Assembly: GCA_938003885.1 (NCBI GenBank)
Contig: CALKWT010000161.1
Coordinates: forward strand, 1-11,028
Reading direction: 5' to 3'
DNA length: 11,028 bases
Source: an uncultured Balneolaceae bacterium
Lineage (GTDB): Bacteria > Bacteroidota > Rhodothermia > Balneolales > Balneolaceae
Below the pieces are notes generated by a model. It saw nothing but the letters and a program-made list of their open reading frames with translations. It ran no database searches and had not been told where the DNA came from. The position numbers were made by a program, and so were the translations under genes. Positions 1-6,645 of the stretch are shown piece after piece; positions within the stretch are counted from its first letter, which is position 1; every line of letters begins with the position of its first letter.

Positions 1-353
1 TTGTCTCCACCGAAGAGGTAGAAGAGATCACCTCGTTTATCGGAAATCAGAGAGGCTATAAAAGTCCCTTCTATCTGCCTGTTGTTCAGCAGGAAGGAGA
101 GGGGATACCCGATCCGCTGGACGACATTGATGAGTACTTCAAAGAAGCAGCCCGGATTGTGGTGCTACATCAGCAAGGATCGGTCTCTCTATTGCAGCGA
201 AAGCTCAAGATCGGGTACAACCGTGCGGGAAGAATTATTGATCAGCTGTACAATGCAGAGATCGTTGGGCCGTTTCAGGGGAGTACAGCACGGGATGTTA
301 AAGTAACCGAAGAGGAAGAACTGAGTGAAATATTTAAAGAGCTCGGAATTTAG
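1..353 (+). CDS. ftsK: DNA translocase FtsK, C-terminal end (partial)
   Basis: This is the 3' end of a gene that begins before the window; the reading frame starts at base 3 and ends with TAG at 351-353, giving about 116 residues. The tail holds the winged-helix gamma domain of FtsK/SpoIIIE, which reads the oriented DNA motifs that steer the septal ATPase pump. The diagnostic run SLLQRKLKIGYNRAGRIID is followed by a VGPFQGSTARDVKV-like end, matching the family pattern S-x-LQR-x3-IGYNRA and GP-x-G-x3-R-x-V. The ATPase core lies outside the window. Just before gamma comes a stretch with an EEI-x-FI motif and a Gln/Glu/Asp-rich linker, as usual. The next gene starts inside its last 29 bases, so the two are probably co-transcribed and translationally coupled. 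An ftsK-lolA order is familiar from Bacteroidota. Identification of the family is very secure. Confidence 0.95.
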   Translation, partial: VSTEEVEEITSFIGNQRGYKSPFYLPVVQQEGEGIPDPLDDIDEYFKEAARIVVLHQQGSVSLLQRKLKIGYNRAGRIIDQLYNAEIVGPFQGSTARDVKVTEEEELSEIFKELGI

Positions 354-1119
354 AGTGTGGGCGGCCTTGGTGTTTTTATTGGCCAGCCCGGCCTGGCTGG
401 GTGTGAGTTCGGCGATCGCTTCAGACCAGGCTGAGAGCCTCATGGCAGGCAGACAGGGTGAGGAGTATCTTCTTCGCCAGGGTGGGTTGCATCGAACCAC
501 GCTGTTGCCGGGCACCGGGAGGGTGGAAGAACCGGCAGACGGAGCTTTCGAAAGAGAGCAGAATGGGGATTATTTCGGACAACTTCGTCACCATTTCGAG
601 TCGGGAGAGATCTTTAAGGCGACATTTGAGCATGAATTCCTGGACACCTTTACCGGGGAGTCGCAGCGGACGGAAGGGACGATCTGGATCGGGAAGGAGC
701 AGTACAAGATCGTCAGCAATACCAATGTGATGGTGGTCGATGGGAAGATTTCACGAGTGTACGATAGCATGAAGAACCGTGTGATCATCAGCGATTACAT
801 CGAAGAGGAGGATGATTTTGCCCCTTCCCGCATGCTCCAGGGGGTTGACGATTCGTACGAAGTTGACCAGGCGGCCTCTGCCCGCGGCCCGGTTATCCGT
901 CTCACTTCTGAAGACCCCTTTGCCATTTTCACCCAGGTAACGATTCAATTGAATCCTCAAAATATTCCCCTGAGAATCATCGCAATAGATCAGGTCGAAA
1001 ATGAATTGATTACCCAATTCCATGGCGGTGAATTCATGAGGCCCGGTGAAGATCTTTTCAGTTTCTCCCAACCTGACGATGCGGAGATCATCGATCTGCG
1101 TGATAGCCGGCAGGAATGA
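325..1119 (+). CDS. lolA: LolA-like outer-membrane lipoprotein carrier protein
   Basis: The predicted 264-residue protein belongs to the LolA family, which carries lipoproteins across the periplasm to the outer membrane. The chosen start is GTG at 325, preceded by a purine-rich AGAGGAAGA; this gives a signal peptide with Lys/Arg at residues 2-10, a hydrophobic core at about 11-26 and a likely cut near AIA-S (residue 33). A second GTG at 355, just after the ftsK stop, would lose the positive residues and is less likely. The LolA signature lies at about 100-160: F-E-H-E-F, then GTIWIGKEQYKIV, VVDGK, and a YDSMKNRVIISDY segment. The C-terminal half has the LP-x-N-IPLRIIAIDQ region expected of the fold. 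About 55 residues between signal peptide and LolA core (35-90) look like an extension not typical of the family. It overlaps ftsK by 29 bases and the next gene by 4. Exact client lipoproteins are unknown. Confidence 0.85.
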   Translation: MKYLKSSEFRVWAALVFLLASPAWLGVSSAIASDQAESLMAGRQGEEYLLRQGGLHRTTLLPGTGRVEEPADGAFEREQNGDYFGQLRHHFESGEIFKATFEHEFLDTFTGESQRTEGTIWIGKEQYKIVSNTNVMVVDGKISRVYDSMKNRVIISDYIEEEDDFAPSRMLQGVDDSYEVDQAASARGPVIRLTSEDPFAIFTQVTIQLNPQNIPLRIIAIDQVENELITQFHGGEFMRPGEDLFSFSQPDDAEIIDLRDSRQE

Positions 1120-2114
1120 ACAAGCGCGCCGTTCAAACCTCTATCTCCCTGCTGGCTGCGATTCTATTCATCTGGCTGGCTCTGCGTACGGTAGACCCGG
1201 CTGAGCTCTGGCAGGTGATGAAATCGGTCACCTTCTACTGGCTTCCCTTCTTTATTCCGGTACTGGTCTTCAGCCACTACCTGCGTGCAGAGCGCTGGAA
1301 ACTGTTCCTGCCCGATCCCGAACGCAAAGTACTTCGAAGCACACTTTTTGCAGGAGTCATGCTGGGGTATCTCGTGAACTATCTTGTACCCCGGCTGGGC
1401 GAACTCTCCAGGCCGGTGTATGTTGCCCGAAAAAACGGACTGAGCCCAGGAAAACTGATCGGTACCATTGTGGCAGAGCGCCTCTTCGACCTCTTCATCC
1501 TGCTTCTGCTTTTAGCGGCTGCCTTTCTCTATTATACCGGACAGCCGGGCACACTGGACGCTCTCTTTGGGATAGCAGAGTGGAGCTGGTACCACTATGC
1601 CATTATTCCGGCAGTGATTGCGGCCGGAATCGGTGCACTCCTTCTATTCCGGCGGCTTCTTATCCGGGCCGAAAAAAAAGGGAACATCAAGAGCCCGCTA
1701 CTGTCAAAGCTGATGGATGCGGGCCTGTCATTCAGTGACGGACTTGTCTCCATGAAAAAAGTGAAGAGCTGGCCGATGTTTATTGTTCTGACAGCGGGCA
1801 TCTGGAGTGGATATGTTCTGATGACATTTATTCCCTTTTTCATGCTCGATCTGCAGATGGAGTACGGGCTGACTCTTTTTGATGCGGTCATCCTGACCGT
1901 TGCTTCCTCGGTAGGGGTCACCATACCCACGCCTGCAGGAATCGGTTCGTATCATCTGGTGATGCAGCAGACGATGTATCTGTTGTTTGATGTGCCTCCA
2001 TCCAGCGGACTGACCTACGCGACGGTTTTGCATATTGTAAATTTTCTGGTAATTCTGATGATCGCTCCGCTATCTCTCTGGTGGGACAAATATTATACAC
2101 TTGTGAGGGATTAA
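1116..2114 (+). CDS. YbhN/LPG-synthase-TM family integral membrane protein
   Basis: This 332-residue inner-membrane protein has about seven to eight hydrophobic segments and belongs to the family variously called UPF0104, YbhN or lysylphosphatidylglycerol synthase TM region. Family marks are RAERWKLFL at about 57-65, VPRLGELSRP at 91-100, AERLFDL at 120-126 and TPAGIGSYH at about 272-280. In MprF the equivalent domain flips aminoacylated lipids; here there is no soluble aminoacyl-transferase domain, so a role in lipid translocation or export of an unidentified lipid is inference. Translation starts at the ATG of an ATGA that also ends the lolA-like gene, so the two are coupled. No terminator with a convincing stem was found after it; the next gene follows after 104 bases with its own likely promoter. 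Confidence 0.85.
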   Translation: MNKRAVQTSISLLAAILFIWLALRTVDPAELWQVMKSVTFYWLPFFIPVLVFSHYLRAERWKLFLPDPERKVLRSTLFAGVMLGYLVNYLVPRLGELSRPVYVARKNGLSPGKLIGTIVAERLFDLFILLLLLAAAFLYYTGQPGTLDALFGIAEWSWYHYAIIPAVIAAGIGALLLFRRLLIRAEKKGNIKSPLLSKLMDAGLSFSDGLVSMKKVKSWPMFIVLTAGIWSGYVLMTFIPFFMLDLQMEYGLTLFDAVILTVASSVGVTIPTPAGIGSYHLVMQQTMYLLFDVPPSSGLTYATVLHIVNFLVILMIAPLSLWWDKYYTLVRD

Positions 2115-2123
2115 GAACGTTAA

Positions 2124-2152
2124 TTGTGAAATTTTCAATAAAGAAATAGTAT
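2124..2152 (+). promoter_or_regulatory. Putative sigma-70-like promoter before the barrel/HU-SPOR/Tol cluster
   Basis: The 104-base gap after the membrane-protein gene contains TTGTGA at 2124-2129 and TAGTAT at 2147-2152, separated by 17 bases, within an A/T-rich stretch. Each hexamer matches four of six bases of the standard consensus. The -10 region also overlaps TATCTTAC, a partial match to the Bacteroidota -7 element TAnnTTTG. Transcription would start near 2159, leaving a leader of about 60 bases before the ATG at 2219. This would make 2219-7479 a separate transcription unit. It is a pattern match only; the sigma factor preference of this organism is not known from the window. Confidence 0.35.
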
Positions 2153-2218
2153 CTTACGGCCTCTGTACCCCGGAGACCGGCTTTTGTTAAACCAATTCCA
2201 GGCACTGCCCATACGTGT

Positions 2219-3958
2219 ATGTTGAAAAAAGTACTTCTAATTACAGGACTTCTTCTGACCGGACTGTTTTTTGCAGAGCAGCTGGCCGGCCAAACCCAGA
2301 CGCAAGCCGATGTGGAACGCTCTCTGCTTCCGGACATCGACCCCCAGGATATTGAGATTCGGAGCCAGTTTCAGGCCCGTTTTCCCGGCCTGAGCCGTCA
2401 GCCCATTCTCGGATTTAATCCCCGGCCCCGTGTCTATCAGATCGATCCCGACCGGATCCCCTATATTGAAGATGAAGAGGCACAGCTGGCCAATCTGCCG
2501 ATGGGACGCCTGGACCGGCCCGACTCTCCGGAATACAACGCCCTTGGCTATGCTCCGCCCAAATATGCGTTTATCCGTGCTGGCGTGGGCAGTGACATAA
2601 CTCCCGAGGCGGATCTCTTTGCTATTGGCCGGATAGATGACGGCCACTGGGTGTCGGGCAGCCTGAGATACCATTCCAGTGACGGGCATGATGAGCGGGT
2701 GGCGACCTCCTACCGCAATTTTGACGGGGTGATCCGCAGCTACAATCGCCTGAGCGAGAAGACGAGACTGCAGCTGCATGGAGGCATCTCCTCAGACTTT
2801 AACCATCAGCTGGCCACAGAGAGTGCGGACTCTCTGTTTACCGGTTTCAACAGCCGCACCGAACTCTTCGGTTTCCGCGGAGGTGCGGAAGTGACCGTGG
2901 CCCAGACCACCCTCACAGGGATAAAAGCGTACTTTTCCAGCTACGGGCACGAATACTCTCTCTCCTCAGACCTTACGGCATTTGATAACCAGACGGCTTC
3001 CGACTGGGGGCTGAATGCGGGCGGGGAGTACTCCATGCTGGGCCAGAATATTAATGAAATTTACAGGGCCGGACTGGATGTCCGGGCGGGTGCCGCTACC
3101 CCGGCTGATTCTTCGTCACAGGGCTGGTCTGTCACGACCCTTTCCGGAACCTATGAGCGGCTCTTTAACTACCGCACCGATGTAAAAATCAGTGCCGGCC
3201 TGAGCGGAGTCACCGATTCCGAACATGATTTTAAATTCTATTTCTCACCGCGGGCCGAGATCAAACACACGTTCTTCCGCGGTTTCAACATCCGGGGCCT
3301 CGCCTACGGGGAGCCTTCCTACCGGGACTTCCGGGAGATTCACCGGGAGAACCGTTTCTTTGATTTCGGGAATCCCGGGGTACATCAGTATGAGATGGCA
3401 GCCTTGGGTGAAATTCAGGTGGAACCTTTTATCGGCACCAAAATTACCGGGGGGATCTCCTATAAGAATATCTCCAACCATCTCTACTACAGCCGCCGAA
3501 CCCAACCGATGGGGGTGACAGAGATCGAGCGAGGCTACTACGGAACGCTCTATGATGATGCAACGATGGTGACCATTTTCGGAGGCCTTGCCCAGGATTT
3601 AAAACCGGAAGTGATCTGGCTCTCTGCAAACGCCTCTCTTCGGGAACACACCTTGTCGGGGATAGATGGTGACATCCCCTATACAGAAACTTTTTCAGTC
3701 GCTTCGACCATATCTTTCCGGCCTGTACGGGATCTGCTGGTGGAAGGGTGGGGTGAATTTAACAGCGGCAGAAAAAATGAGTTTGGGGATTCCCTCTCCT
3801 CCTTTGTAAGGCTGGGCGGACGGTTTGAATTCTCCATCAATGAAAATTTTGGAATCTACGGGAAGCTGCTCAATGTTCTGGATGAGGAGTATGAGTATTG
3901 GGACGGATTTCAGGAACATGGATTTCGCGGGTTTGTCGGAGTCACTCTACTTTTTTAA
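2219..3958 (+). CDS. Outer-membrane beta-barrel protein, TonB-receptor-like but without a plug
   Basis: The 579-residue product starts with a clear signal peptide (Lys3-Lys4, hydrophobic core to about residue 20, likely cut near LAG-Q at about 24). A Pro/Arg/Asp-rich segment follows at about 30-105 with a striking RFPGLSRQPILGFNPRP stretch. From about 110 to the end the sequence alternates polar and hydrophobic/aromatic residues as in transmembrane beta strands. It finishes in a TonB-receptor-like C-terminus: a KLLNVLDEEYEYWDGF segment resembling the NLFD-x-EYE motif, then FRGFVGVTLLF with a terminal Phe, the usual barrel-assembly signal. At about 470 residues the barrel is shorter than most TonB-dependent receptors, and no plug domain or clear TonB box was seen. 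A receptor-derived barrel, or a structural barrel tied to the downstream Tol/TonB motor, are both possible. No clear ribosome-binding site is visible. The substrate cannot be told. Confidence 0.7.
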   Translation: MLKKVLLITGLLLTGLFFAEQLAGQTQTQADVERSLLPDIDPQDIEIRSQFQARFPGLSRQPILGFNPRPRVYQIDPDRIPYIEDEEAQLANLPMGRLDRPDSPEYNALGYAPPKYAFIRAGVGSDITPEADLFAIGRIDDGHWVSGSLRYHSSDGHDERVATSYRNFDGVIRSYNRLSEKTRLQLHGGISSDFNHQLATESADSLFTGFNSRTELFGFRGGAEVTVAQTTLTGIKAYFSSYGHEYSLSSDLTAFDNQTASDWGLNAGGEYSMLGQNINEIYRAGLDVRAGAATPADSSSQGWSVTTLSGTYERLFNYRTDVKISAGLSGVTDSEHDFKFYFSPRAEIKHTFFRGFNIRGLAYGEPSYRDFREIHRENRFFDFGNPGVHQYEMAALGEIQVEPFIGTKITGGISYKNISNHLYYSRRTQPMGVTEIERGYYGTLYDDATMVTIFGGLAQDLKPEVIWLSANASLREHTLSGIDGDIPYTETFSVASTISFRPVRDLLVEGWGEFNSGRKNEFGDSLSSFVRLGGRFEFSINENFGIYGKLLNVLDEEYEYWDGFQEHGFRGFVGVTLLF

Positions 3959-3964
3959 TTACGT

Positions 3965-4168
3965 ATGGATGCACTTTTTGTCATAGCGTTTAAGGAGGTA
4001 TTGAGAGAACAGTTTGTCAAAAAGAACGATGTTGACATAGATGGGCTAGGTCTTTTTTCTGTGAAGCATCAAAAGCAGTATCAAAAGAAATTTGAGAACG
4101 GGAAGGTCGTTCTGATGCCTCCGCGAAATGTCTTAGAATTTAAATCCAACATCAGTGAGCTTCCATGA
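3965..4168 (+). CDS. Small HU-like DNA-binding protein (CCDC81-like HU domain 1 type)
   Basis: This 67-residue product looks like a stand-alone HU/IHF-superfamily domain. After one predicted helix (about 5-20), residues 23-31 read VDIDGLGLF, the counterpart of the V-x-IPGFG-x-F strand turn of HU. A Lys/Gln-rich arm (35-48) and then MPPRNVLEFKSNIS follow, corresponding to the closing PP-x-R-x-V-x-F segment. A normal HU of about 90 residues has one more N-terminal helix; here an in-frame TAA at 3956-3958 rules out a longer start, so the short form is real. This compact form resembles the first HU domain of Bacteroidota HU-SPOR proteins. Its stop overlaps the start of the next gene by ATGA, and that gene carries the second HU domain. 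It starts only six bases after the barrel gene, without an obvious ribosome-binding site. DNA binding is inferred, not shown. Confidence 0.65.
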   Translation: MDALFVIAFKEVLREQFVKKNDVDIDGLGLFSVKHQKQYQKKFENGKVVLMPPRNVLEFKSNISELP

Positions 4169-5502
4169 AAATTGACAGGAAGAGACTTGTAGATCTGCTG
4201 GTTGAAAAAACCAGCATGGAAAGACACGAGGTTGAGGCACAGCTGGAACAACTTATTGAGAGAATTGTAAGCGCAACAAAAAGAGGAAAAGCGCTTGAAA
4301 TAAAAGGATTTGGTACATTTTACTTCGATTCGGATCACGAACTGAAGTTTGATCCGTCGCGTTCACTGAGCACTGAAATCAGTTATAAATATGCGGGCAT
4401 GCAGCCTGTGGAGCTGCTGCCGGAACGGGATACCTCGATCACTCTGGAGGATCCCCTTGACGGGCAGGAAGATGGCGATGCAGAGGCATGGACCTCCGCC
4501 GATACAGACGAGGCTGATCTCCCCTCAGAGCTGGAGAAGAGTCAGGAAGCTGAGGGCACAGCAGGTGCAACATCGCTGCCGGCCGCAGCGGGAAGCGCAG
4601 GAGACGAATCTACAGATGGAAGAACGGATACGGATCATGCCGGTACCGGGACTCCAAGCCGTGATGAGGCTGAACCACAGCTTCCGGGCCACGCTGAGGA
4701 GAGTGTATCGGACAGAGCGTGTGACGACGAAGCTGCCCCCACGGGAGTACCTCTGCAGCGTTCGTCAAAGACGGAGGAGCCGGAGATATCGGGATCAGAT
4801 GAGAGGAAGAAGGAGGCAAGTGCCGCTGACAAGGAAGATCTATATGCTTCAAGAGAACCGGCGATGCCTCTCCTGCCGGAGAAACGGCGAGGTTCCGGAG
4901 CGATCATTTGGGTGATTATTTTGATCCTGCTGGTGGGTGCCGCTCTGGCGGCCTACTTCTATTTTGCGGGAGAAGAGGAGATTTCGGCACAGCAGGAACC
5001 GGTCGGGACAGAGTTCTCAACCGAGGGCAGTCAGGGTGAGGGGAGCGGGGACGTCTCCCTCTCTGCGGCAGGAGATCAGGCTTTGGGTTTGGTAAATGCA
5101 GACGGACCGGAAGACGGCCTTCCGTCTGACCCGGCATCCGGTTATTCTGAGTCTTCTTCGGCTTCAGCTGCTGCGCAAGCAGCAAATGGCAACTCTCCCG
5201 CAGGGATGCGGGATCCGCCGTTATATGGACTAAGGGGGGAAGTAATCCCCCGGGCCAATGACGGCTATTCTATTGTATTACATTCCTTTGATGAGGAGTC
5301 CAAAACAGAAGAAGTCGTTGAAAACCTCATTAATGAAGGCTATCGAACCATTGTAGGTTCCAGGACAGTTGCAGGCCGAACCATGTGGCGGGTAAGTGTC
5401 GGGCAGTTTGAGACGCTTCAGGATGCACAAAATGCGGCTGCGGAACTACCTCCACCTTATAACACACAAAACTTCATTCACCGAATACAGCTTAATAATT
5501 AA
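4165..5502 (+). CDS. HU-domain / single-TM / SPOR-domain envelope protein
   Basis: The 445-residue protein has four parts. Residues 1-85 form an HU-type domain: two helices, then ALEIKGFGTFYF at about 43-54, and a short arm ending in a YAGMQPVELLP segment. Residues 90-238 are a low-complexity Glu/Asp/Ser/Ala/Gly linker. Residues 246-267 are a single membrane helix preceded by KRR (240-242), which predicts the N-terminus in the cytoplasm. After a second Ser/Ala/Gly-rich linker, residues about 366-443 form a SPOR domain (YSIVLHSF, then W-R-V-S-V-G-Q-F, D-A-Q-N-A), a fold that binds glycan strands stripped of stem peptides at division sites. The architecture matches Bacteroidota HU-SPOR proteins of the CCDC81-like group, except that the first HU domain is encoded separately just upstream. 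An ATGA overlap couples the two. A role in linking the nucleoid to septal cell wall is inference from domains. Confidence 0.85.
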   Translation: MKIDRKRLVDLLVEKTSMERHEVEAQLEQLIERIVSATKRGKALEIKGFGTFYFDSDHELKFDPSRSLSTEISYKYAGMQPVELLPERDTSITLEDPLDGQEDGDAEAWTSADTDEADLPSELEKSQEAEGTAGATSLPAAAGSAGDESTDGRTDTDHAGTGTPSRDEAEPQLPGHAEESVSDRACDDEAAPTGVPLQRSSKTEEPEISGSDERKKEASAADKEDLYASREPAMPLLPEKRRGSGAIIWVIILILLVGAALAAYFYFAGEEEISAQQEPVGTEFSTEGSQGEGSGDVSLSAAGDQALGLVNADGPEDGLPSDPASGYSESSSASAAAQAANGNSPAGMRDPPLYGLRGEVIPRANDGYSIVLHSFDEESKTEEVVENLINEGYRTIVGSRTVAGRTMWRVSVGQFETLQDAQNAAAELPPPYNTQNFIHRIQLNN

Positions 5503-5510
5503 TCATCTAC

Positions 5511-6230
5511 ATGAATATTTACTCTCTATTACTCGTTCAGGCTCAGACTGCAGAAGAAGATACCCTGATTCAGATGCTGCAGGAGGAGACCTCCATGTCT
5601 TTTCTCGATATCCTCATGCAGGGCGGATTTTTGATGATCCCCCTGTTTATACTGTCTATCATCACAATCTACGTGGCAGCAGAACGGTGGAGAACAATCG
5701 AAAATAATCAGATGGATGTGAATCAGACACTGAATGCTGTGGAGACACTTCTTAAATCGGGCAGCCAGCAGCGTGCCATCCAATATTGCGAAGAGTATCC
5801 CAAGCCTCTTGCCCGCATTCTGAAAGCTGGCATTCAAAAACTGGGAAGGCCGATTCGGGATATTGAGGACTCGATAAAAAATGCCGGTAAAAAGGAGATT
5901 TTTTACCTTGAGAAGAGAATGGACTGGCTGGCCACCATTGCCGGTATCGCCCCGCTGATTGGATTTACAGGGACGGTTACAGGGATGATCCGGGCATTTA
6001 TGGATCTTCAGTCTCTGGAGGGGAATGTGAACCCGAGTGTTCTGGCCGGAGGTATCTGGGAAGCCCTGATCACAACAGCAGTAGGGCTGATTATCGGTAT
6101 CGTGGCCTATGCGCTCTATAACTTTCTGCTCAGCAAAATCAACCGGATGGTTTTTGAACTGGAAAATGCTTCCACTGATTTTCTGAATCTGCTTCAGGCA
6201 CCATCACCAAAAAAACGTAAAGAGGTCTGA
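5511..6230 (+). CDS. TolQ/ExbB/MotA-family proton-channel subunit
   Basis: The 239-residue product is the three-helix channel subunit of a Tol or Exb motor, which uses the proton gradient to power envelope movement. Membrane segments lie at about 39-58, 138-160 and 183-206. Key pore residues are in place: Thr155 in GFTGTVTGMI and Thr189 in EALITTAVGL, with Glu184 before it. A cytoplasmic domain of about 75 residues sits between helices one and two. The start at 5511 gives an N-terminal hydrophobic tail typical of Bacteroidota ExbB proteins; an alternative ATG at 5595 has a much better ribosome-binding site and would give 211 residues. The gene follows the HU-SPOR gene by 8 bases and precedes the ExbD-like gene by 3. 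TolQ versus ExbB cannot be decided by sequence alone; no tolB or pal is in the window. Confidence 0.9.
   Translation: MNIYSLLLVQAQTAEEDTLIQMLQEETSMSFLDILMQGGFLMIPLFILSIITIYVAAERWRTIENNQMDVNQTLNAVETLLKSGSQQRAIQYCEEYPKPLARILKAGIQKLGRPIRDIEDSIKNAGKKEIFYLEKRMDWLATIAGIAPLIGFTGTVTGMIRAFMDLQSLEGNVNPSVLAGGIWEALITTAVGLIIGIVAYALYNFLLSKINRMVFELENASTDFLNLLQAPSPKKRKEV
5581..5597 (+). promoter_or_regulatory. Strong ribosome-binding site and alternative start inside the TolQ/ExbB gene
   Basis: AGGAGGA at 5581-5587 lies 7 bases before an in-frame ATG at 5595. This is one of the best Shine-Dalgarno matches in the window, whereas the ATG at 5511 has none visible. It may mark the true start or produce a shorter second form lacking 28 N-terminal residues. 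The same bases also encode a Gln-Glu-Glu stretch, so coincidence is possible. Confidence 0.4.
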
Positions 6231-6233
6231 TCC

Positions 6234-6635
6234 ATGGATTTCTCAAGCGACAACAAGCGGAAGCCTCTGGCAATGTTCTCGCAGTCCTCGTTGACTGATA
6301 TCATTTTCCTTCTGCTTATATTCTTTCTTCTGACGTCTTCTTTTGTGACGGACCACGGGATCATGGTGAATATCCCCCAGGCGCAGTCCAGTGTTACGAT
6401 GGAACAGAATCAGGTATCGGTTTCCATCACCCCTGAAGGGAGCTTTTTCGTGGAGGGAGAGCAGGTGCCGAGGGCCGGGCTGGCAGATGCTATACGGTTG
6501 GCATATCAGAATAAGCCAAATTCTACGTTAGTAGTACGTGCGGACCGTGATGCAAGAGTAGATGATGCGGTTCAGGCGATGAATATCGGAAAAGCATTGA
6601 ACATGAATATAGTGATGGCAACGGAACGCGATTAG
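6234..6635 (+). CDS. TolR/ExbD-family motor subunit
   Basis: This 133-residue protein has the ExbD/TolR plan: a short cytoplasmic N-terminus, one membrane helix at about 20-38 and a periplasmic domain to the end. The essential proton-carrying aspartate is present as Asp22 in LTDIIFLLLIFFLLTSSF. The periplasmic part contains the expected VSITPEGSFFVEG strand segment and a late LVVRADRDARVDDAVQAMN region, the family's typical D-x2-V motif. GAGGT at 6222-6226, inside the end of the preceding gene, is a good ribosome-binding site for the ATG at 6234. With the preceding channel subunit it would form the stator of a proton-driven motor acting on the following TonB/TolA-like protein. Length is normal for the family. 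Confidence 0.9.
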   Translation: MDFSSDNKRKPLAMFSQSSLTDIIFLLLIFFLLTSSFVTDHGIMVNIPQAQSSVTMEQNQVSVSITPEGSFFVEGEQVPRAGLADAIRLAYQNKPNSTLVVRADRDARVDDAVQAMNIGKALNMNIVMATERD

Positions 6636-6645
6636 CTAAGACATT

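Noticed and set aside
2170..2188. CCGG-AGA-CCGG hairpin followed by CTTTTGTT as a terminator of the ftsK-lolA operon
   Set aside because: A four-pair stem is too short to be convincing, and it would lie inside the leader of the next transcript.
3992..3999. Perfect AAGGAGGT Shine-Dalgarno-like sequence inside the small HU-like gene
   Set aside because: The only nearby start codon, TTG at 4001, is one base away, too close to work, and starting there would remove most of the first helix.
4139..4168. Programmed -1 frameshift that would fuse the two HU genes (TTTAAAT at 4139-4145)
   Set aside because: The heptamer is not in the phase needed for slippage, and the downstream frame has a TGA at 4156-4158, so a fusion could not form from that site.
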